The translations under genes were made by a program, and so were the position numbers. Of a stretch of DNA of 64,000 nt, positions 60,682 through 64,000 are shown piece after piece. Positions within the stretch are counted from its first letter, which is position 1. Each line of letters starts with the position of its first letter. The notes beneath the pieces were generated by a model. That model was not told where the DNA came from. It did not search any database and saw nothing but the letters and a program-made list of their open reading frames with translations. The stretch is from Acinetobacter sp. S54 (lineage in GTDB: Bacteria > Pseudomonadota > Gammaproteobacteria > Pseudomonadales > Moraxellaceae): contig NZ_JACVUI010000001.1 of NCBI RefSeq assembly GCF_016624945.1, forward strand, positions 124,001 to 188,000. Reading direction: 5' to 3'.

Positions 60682-61035
60682 ATGCTTGCTAAAATTCTTA
60701 TAACGCTGATTGCATTGTTACATGTTTATATCTTGGTACTGGAAATGTTTTTGTGGGATAAGCCTTATGGACTTAAGGCATTTGGCAATAGCTTGGAAAA
60801 AGCAAAACTGACCAAAGTTCTGGCACAAAATCAGGGTTTATATAATGGTTTTCTTGCAGTAGGTTTATTTTGGTCACTGTTTGCTCCCGTAAGTTATGCT
60901 GTGCCGCTTGCAACTTTCTTTTTGGGCTGTGTTTTAGTTGCAGGGATTTATGGGGGATTAACAGCAAGTCGAAAAATTATCTATATACAGGCGATACCAG
61001 CTTTGTTGACATTATTGGTCGTCCATTTATTTTAA
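60682..61035 (+). CDS. DUF1304 membrane protein
   Basis: A 117-residue inner-membrane protein with four segments. IALLHVYILVLEMFLWDKPYG at the start and NQGLYNGFLAVGLFW near 53 are the recognisable DUF1304 patterns. The family has no established function. The ATG at 60682 has AGGATCA upstream. Confidence 0.85.
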   Translation: MLAKILITLIALLHVYILVLEMFLWDKPYGLKAFGNSLEKAKLTKVLAQNQGLYNGFLAVGLFWSLFAPVSYAVPLATFFLGCVLVAGIYGGLTASRKIIYIQAIPALLTLLVVHLF

Positions 61036-61052
61036 TTGCATGCAATTAAGTT

Positions 61053-61085
61053 GCTCAAAAAAAAGCACAGTCTTTGCTGTGCTTT
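61053..61085 (-). terminator. Terminator after the Fur-box gene
   Basis: AAAGCACAG and CTGTGCTTT form a 9-bp stem around TCTTTG, with an A run on the left that becomes the U run for the minus-strand gene ending at 61124. Confidence 0.85.
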
Positions 61086-61123
61086 GGAGTTAAACGGGAG
61101 CGTCTTTTTATAATAATTATGCT

Positions 61124-61501
61124 TTAGCAAGCCACGGCAAAATCACGTTCAAAAATAGATTCAATCTGTTCAAAAGCAATTCTTTTTGGTTGATTGTGCT
61201 GCGAAAAAGAATAATGGATCACTTGAGCTTCAAGTTGTGACAGTAACTGCTCATAGTCTTGTTCAAAGTGTTCGAGATCCATTAAGTCGATTCGCTTAGG
61301 ATGATTACAATTATATTTGGCAATAAAATCGAGCATTAATTTTTGAATCTTTCGGTTGGTAAAATAGATCAGATAAGTTGCTGCAGAACCACAATGTAAG
61401 CAGCCTTTATTGATATAAATTTCTTCATTTGCAAACCAGCATTGACGCAATGTGATCATTGCATTCATTGCCTCACTACCTTGAGTTTCTATAAGCATCA
61501 T
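61124..61501 (-). CDS. Uncharacterised cysteine-containing protein, Fur-box gene
   Basis: An unrecognised 125-residue soluble protein. Five cysteines are present: C22 in RQCWF, a CLHC pair near 34-37, C65 in YNCNHPK and the C-terminal AVAC. The middle (FTNRKIQKLMLDFIAKYNCN) and the second half are helical. CLHC plus CNH could bind iron or zinc, which is an inference. GGGAG lies just upstream, and the second ATG (61498) is better placed than the first. A strong Fur box 40-58 bases upstream implies iron repression. No operon partner. Confidence 0.7.
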   Translation of the reverse strand: MMLIETQGSEAMNAMITLRQCWFANEEIYINKGCLHCGSAATYLIYFTNRKIQKLMLDFIAKYNCNHPKRIDLMDLEHFEQDYEQLLSQLEAQVIHYSFSQHNQPKRIAFEQIESIFERDFAVAC

Positions 61502-61540
61502 GTTCTCCCATTACCGAGGCGCTATAAATATTCAAGCTAA

Positions 61541-61559
61541 GTAAATAATAATCATTATC
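61541..61559 (-). promoter_or_regulatory. Fur box, 16 of 19 match
   Basis: The plus-strand 19-mer matches GATAATGATAATCATTATC at 16 positions, missing only positions 2, 3 and 7. It lies 40-58 bases before the start of the cysteine-containing gene, the right place to block its promoter when iron is plentiful. Confidence 0.8.
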
Positions 61560-61702
61560 AAATAAGGATGCTTGAACTTGCTCAAAATTGCAAGCCGATT
61601 TTGTAAAAACAATGACATCATTTTAATGTGAGCAGTGCTGGTCTTCTATTTTATGAGGAAAAGGAGTAAGTTCGCTGACATTGTTCAAGCGTTATTGTTC
61701 TT

Positions 61703-62047
61703 ATGCTCGGTTTATTCTTTAAATGCACACTTGGCGCAGCAGTTGTATTGCTCATTTCTTTATTATCTAAAAGCCGATCTTTTTATATTGCAGGTTTAGT
61801 GCCCTTATTTCCCACTTTTGCACTGATTGCACATGTCATTGTATTTGGACAACAAGGCGCGGAGGCATTACGTAAAACAGCTTTATTTGGGTTGTGGTCA
61901 CTGATTCCGTACGCAATTTATTTAGGCATGGTGTATTACCTTGCCGATCGTGTATCGATTGGTGCCTGTTTAAGTTTTGCGACACTGGCATGGGTTTTGG
62001 CTGCGGCAGTTTTACTGTATGGCTGGACGTCCTTTTATTCTCCCTAG
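61703..62047 (+). CDS. GlpM family membrane protein
   Basis: A 114-residue inner-membrane protein with four segments. ISLLSKSRSFYIAGLVPLFPTFALIAH near the start and WSLIPYAIYLGMVYYL near 70 are typical of GlpM, which has been linked to alginate production in Pseudomonas without a known mechanism. The start at 61703 has no clear ribosome site. Confidence 0.8.
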   Translation: MLGLFFKCTLGAAVVLLISLLSKSRSFYIAGLVPLFPTFALIAHVIVFGQQGAEALRKTALFGLWSLIPYAIYLGMVYYLADRVSIGACLSFATLAWVLAAAVLLYGWTSFYSP

Positions 62048-62117
62048 TTCTCAGTTTAAAGGCATAAAGCTACTGCTAAAAGTGAATTTCTACGGGGCGG
62101 GGCGACGAAGAATGACG

Positions 62118-62154
62118 TCATGCTCATCTGGATCAATTAATTCGATCAGCATGA
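62118..62154. repeat. Hairpin between glpM-like gene and tenA
   Basis: TCATGCT (62118-62124) pairs with AGCATGA (62148-62154), with an inner GATC/GATC pair, between convergent genes. The palindrome ATGACGTCAT lies at 62112-62121. There is no T run, so its role is unclear. Confidence 0.45.
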
Positions 62155-62189
62155 AGTACACTATTTTCAAACTATTCAGAATGGCTAAA

Positions 62190-62861
62190 TCAGTCAGTTA
62201 ATCCCATCCATTGCCGTTGCTGATAAGCACTGTCCCAAAATAGCCATTCCAGTTTTGCGCCCATGGTATAAGCTGCGTGCATTTTGGCTTTGGTATCATC
62301 ATCACAACGGGCCGCGACTTTATCGACGGTCGCAATGACATTGTGTACTGCGGTATGAAACTCTTCTCCAGAGTAAGTGTCAATCCATGCTTGATAGGGA
62401 TTATTGGCAACAGATTTTTCAACAATATCTTTACCAGCCTCTGCATAAATCCAGAAACAGGGCAGTAACGCTGCTAATACCACTGCATAACTTTCGGACC
62501 ATGCGGTCGCCGTTAAAAATGAGGTGTAATGATGACAGGCAAGCGTCAGAGGAGTTGTTTCAAATTGGTGTTTGCTAATGTCAAAATGCTGCATAAAGTC
62601 ATTGTGCAGACTACGTTCTACGATAATGGCAATTTTGGCCGCCTCTGAAAACTGAATGACATCATCGGCATCAAACGCCTTCGCCGCAGCAACTGCTAAA
62701 GCACGGCCATAGGACAGTAAATAGTGGGCATCTTGAATAACATAATGACAAAATGCTTCAGCAGATAACGTTCCTGCGGCGAGTTCCTGATTAAAAGGAA
62801 GGTTTAATATTTTTTGATAAAGTTCACTATTGTTTTGCCAAAGTTCTTGGGTAAAGCGCAT
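62190..62861 (-). CDS. tenA: Thiaminase II / aminopyrimidine hydrolase TenA
   Basis: Hydrolyses aminopyrimidine breakdown products of thiamin for salvage. The 223-residue all-helical protein shows the family pattern AFCHYVIQDAHYLLSYGRAL near 37, the catalytic Cys in LLPCFWIYAEAGK near 134, EEFHTAVHNV near 168, and the Glu-containing LEWLFWDSAY at the C-terminal end. No TPP riboswitch signature is visible upstream, and no other thiamin gene is adjacent. Confidence 0.92.
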   Translation of the reverse strand: MRFTQELWQNNSELYQKILNLPFNQELAAGTLSAEAFCHYVIQDAHYLLSYGRALAVAAAKAFDADDVIQFSEAAKIAIIVERSLHNDFMQHFDISKHQFETTPLTLACHHYTSFLTATAWSESYAVVLAALLPCFWIYAEAGKDIVEKSVANNPYQAWIDTYSGEEFHTAVHNVIATVDKVAARCDDDTKAKMHAAYTMGAKLEWLFWDSAYQQRQWMGLTD

Positions 62862-63057
62862 CTATTTTTGCTCTAAAATAAAAGATATTCTGGCTGGACT
62901 ATAACAAAGTTTTGTATTGAATAGGCTGTAGAGATCCTTTATTAATTTTTCCTTAAGATTTTACTAAAAAATGATAAAAGTCATCTGCAAGCGATATCAA
63001 AACGCGCATAATATGCAGCGAAATCCTAATTTTAATATTTTTTGATTCAGGGCGCTC

Positions 63058-64000
63058 ATGAAGCATTTTCGTTTTTCCATTTTTTTTACTGTGATTTGTC
63101 TGGCTTTGTCTGCCTATTGGGGCTATACCCATGGGCCAGAGGCGGGTATCTCTACTATGTTTAAAGCCTTGACCATTACTGCAATCCTAGCGGTGATGGA
63201 GGTATCTTTGTCTTTTGATAATGCCGTGGTTAATGCCTCAGTTTTACGCAACTGGGATCATTTTTGGAAAATGATCTTTTTAACTGTAGGTATTCTTGTT
63301 GCCGTATTTGGCATGCGTTTAATTTTTCCCATTGTAATTGTCGCTGTAACAGCGGATATGGGGATGCTGGAAGTGGTGCAAATGGCACTGAATGATCCTG
63401 CGACTTATTCCCAGCGCTTAATGGAGCATCATCCTGAAATTGCAGCCTTTGGCGGCACGTTCCTGTTAATGGTATTTCTGAACTTCTTCTTTGATGATGG
63501 TAAGGACACACATTGGTTCAGATGGCTTGAGGCAAAACTGTCGCATCTGGCCAGTGTTCCAGCCATGTCGGTATTTATTGCTTTAATCGCGTTGTTGATC
63601 ATGTCAGCGCAGGTTGCAGATGACAAGCGTTTGGTCGTGACAATGGCTGGCATCTGGGGGTTGGTGATCTATATTGGTGTACAAGTACTCAGTCATTTAC
63701 TGGGAGGTGAACCCGAGGTGGATGAAGATGGCAATGCGGTGAAACATGATGAAAATGGAGCGGTTACAGGAATAGTCAAAGCGGGTTTTGGTGGTTTCCT
63801 GTATCTTGAGGTTTTGGATGCTTCATTTAGTTTCGATGGGGTGATTGGCGCATTTGCGATTACCAGTGATGTGGTGATTATCATGCTAGGTCTGGCGATT
63901 GGCGCGATCTTTGTGCGTTCCATGACGATTTATCTCGTGGAAAAAGGGACATTGGATGCTTATATTTTTCTTGAGCATGGTGCGCATTACGCGATTGGTG
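63058..64000 (+). CDS. DUF475 (TerC-like) membrane protein, cut by window end
   Basis: The first 314 codons of a polytopic membrane protein of the DUF475 group, relatives of TerC. The frame starts at the ATG at 63058, six bases after AGGG, and is open to the end of the window. VMEVSLSFDNAVVNASVL near residue 47 and LYLEVLDASFSFDGVIGAF near 248 are the paired acidic motifs of this family, thought to bind a cation. A charged Asp/Glu-rich loop (GGEPEVDEDGNAVKHDENG) lies between them. Substrate unknown. Confidence 0.88.
   Translation, partial: MKHFRFSIFFTVICLALSAYWGYTHGPEAGISTMFKALTITAILAVMEVSLSFDNAVVNASVLRNWDHFWKMIFLTVGILVAVFGMRLIFPIVIVAVTADMGMLEVVQMALNDPATYSQRLMEHHPEIAAFGGTFLLMVFLNFFFDDGKDTHWFRWLEAKLSHLASVPAMSVFIALIALLIMSAQVADDKRLVVTMAGIWGLVIYIGVQVLSHLLGGEPEVDEDGNAVKHDENGAVTGIVKAGFGGFLYLEVLDASFSFDGVIGAFAITSDVVIIMLGLAIGAIFVRSMTIYLVEKGTLDAYIFLEHGAHYAIG

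Noticed and set aside
62862..63057. TPP riboswitch upstream of tenA
   Set aside because: No CTGAGA-type thiamin box or matching helices are visible on the minus strand.

Overview
The window is a 64 kb stretch of an Acinetobacter chromosome (Moraxellaceae, Gammaproteobacteria). The evidence is the AT-rich base composition, an Omp33-36 type porin, the murG-murC-ddlB-ftsQ-ftsA-ftsZ-lpxC order without ftsW or murD, and many proteins that closely resemble remembered Acinetobacter homologues. The differences from remembered A. baumannii sequences suggest another species, but no alignment was run. I see no prophage, insertion sequence, CRISPR array, rRNA or tRNA.

Layout. 0-10.7 kb: glutathione synthetase, then the distal division and cell-wall cluster (murG to ftsZ), lpxC, a DciA/DUF721-like gene and an M23 peptidase. 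10.9-15.6 kb: pyruvate dehydrogenase aceE-aceF. 15.7-23.2 kb: a Mn2+ riboswitch of the yybP-ykoY class ahead of a GDT1/UPF0016 manganese exporter, an AI-2E-type membrane protein, guaB, glmM, pdxH and recJ. 23.3-31.7 kb: a small membrane-protein/XRE-regulator operon with three operator-like palindromes, a small porin, prfB with its programmed frameshift, an ArsR regulator with an Old Yellow Enzyme, waaA-rsmE, and MscS and DUF805 membrane proteins.

32-50 kb mixes carbon, sulfur, iron and nitrogen scavenging. It holds acs, a DszC/SfnB-like flavoenzyme, a Fur-box TonB receptor, the msuE-sfnG dimethyl-sulfone pair, a CrbR-like response regulator, amtB behind a sigma-54 promoter, two uncharacterised proteins, a CrbS-like transporter/histidine-kinase hybrid, and yjcH-actP. 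Acs, ActP, CrbS and CrbR together make up an acetate uptake, activation and sensing system. 50-64 kb: a lipoprotein, an ion-channel-like protein, a BetT-type choline transporter, the Omp33-36 porin, a 1.1 kb non-coding region with two convergent small-RNA candidates, a diguanylate cyclase, uvrA, several small membrane proteins, a Fur-box gene for a cysteine-containing unknown protein, tenA, and a DUF475 gene cut by the window end.

Most of the window is ordinary core genome. The parts most worth a second look are the regulatory ones: the Mn riboswitch, the XRE operators, the nested ArsR palindromes, the convergent small-RNA candidates, the Fur-controlled unknown gene, and the sigma-54 amtB unit with its unknown follower. 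I did not find a clear new multi-gene defence or biosynthetic system.
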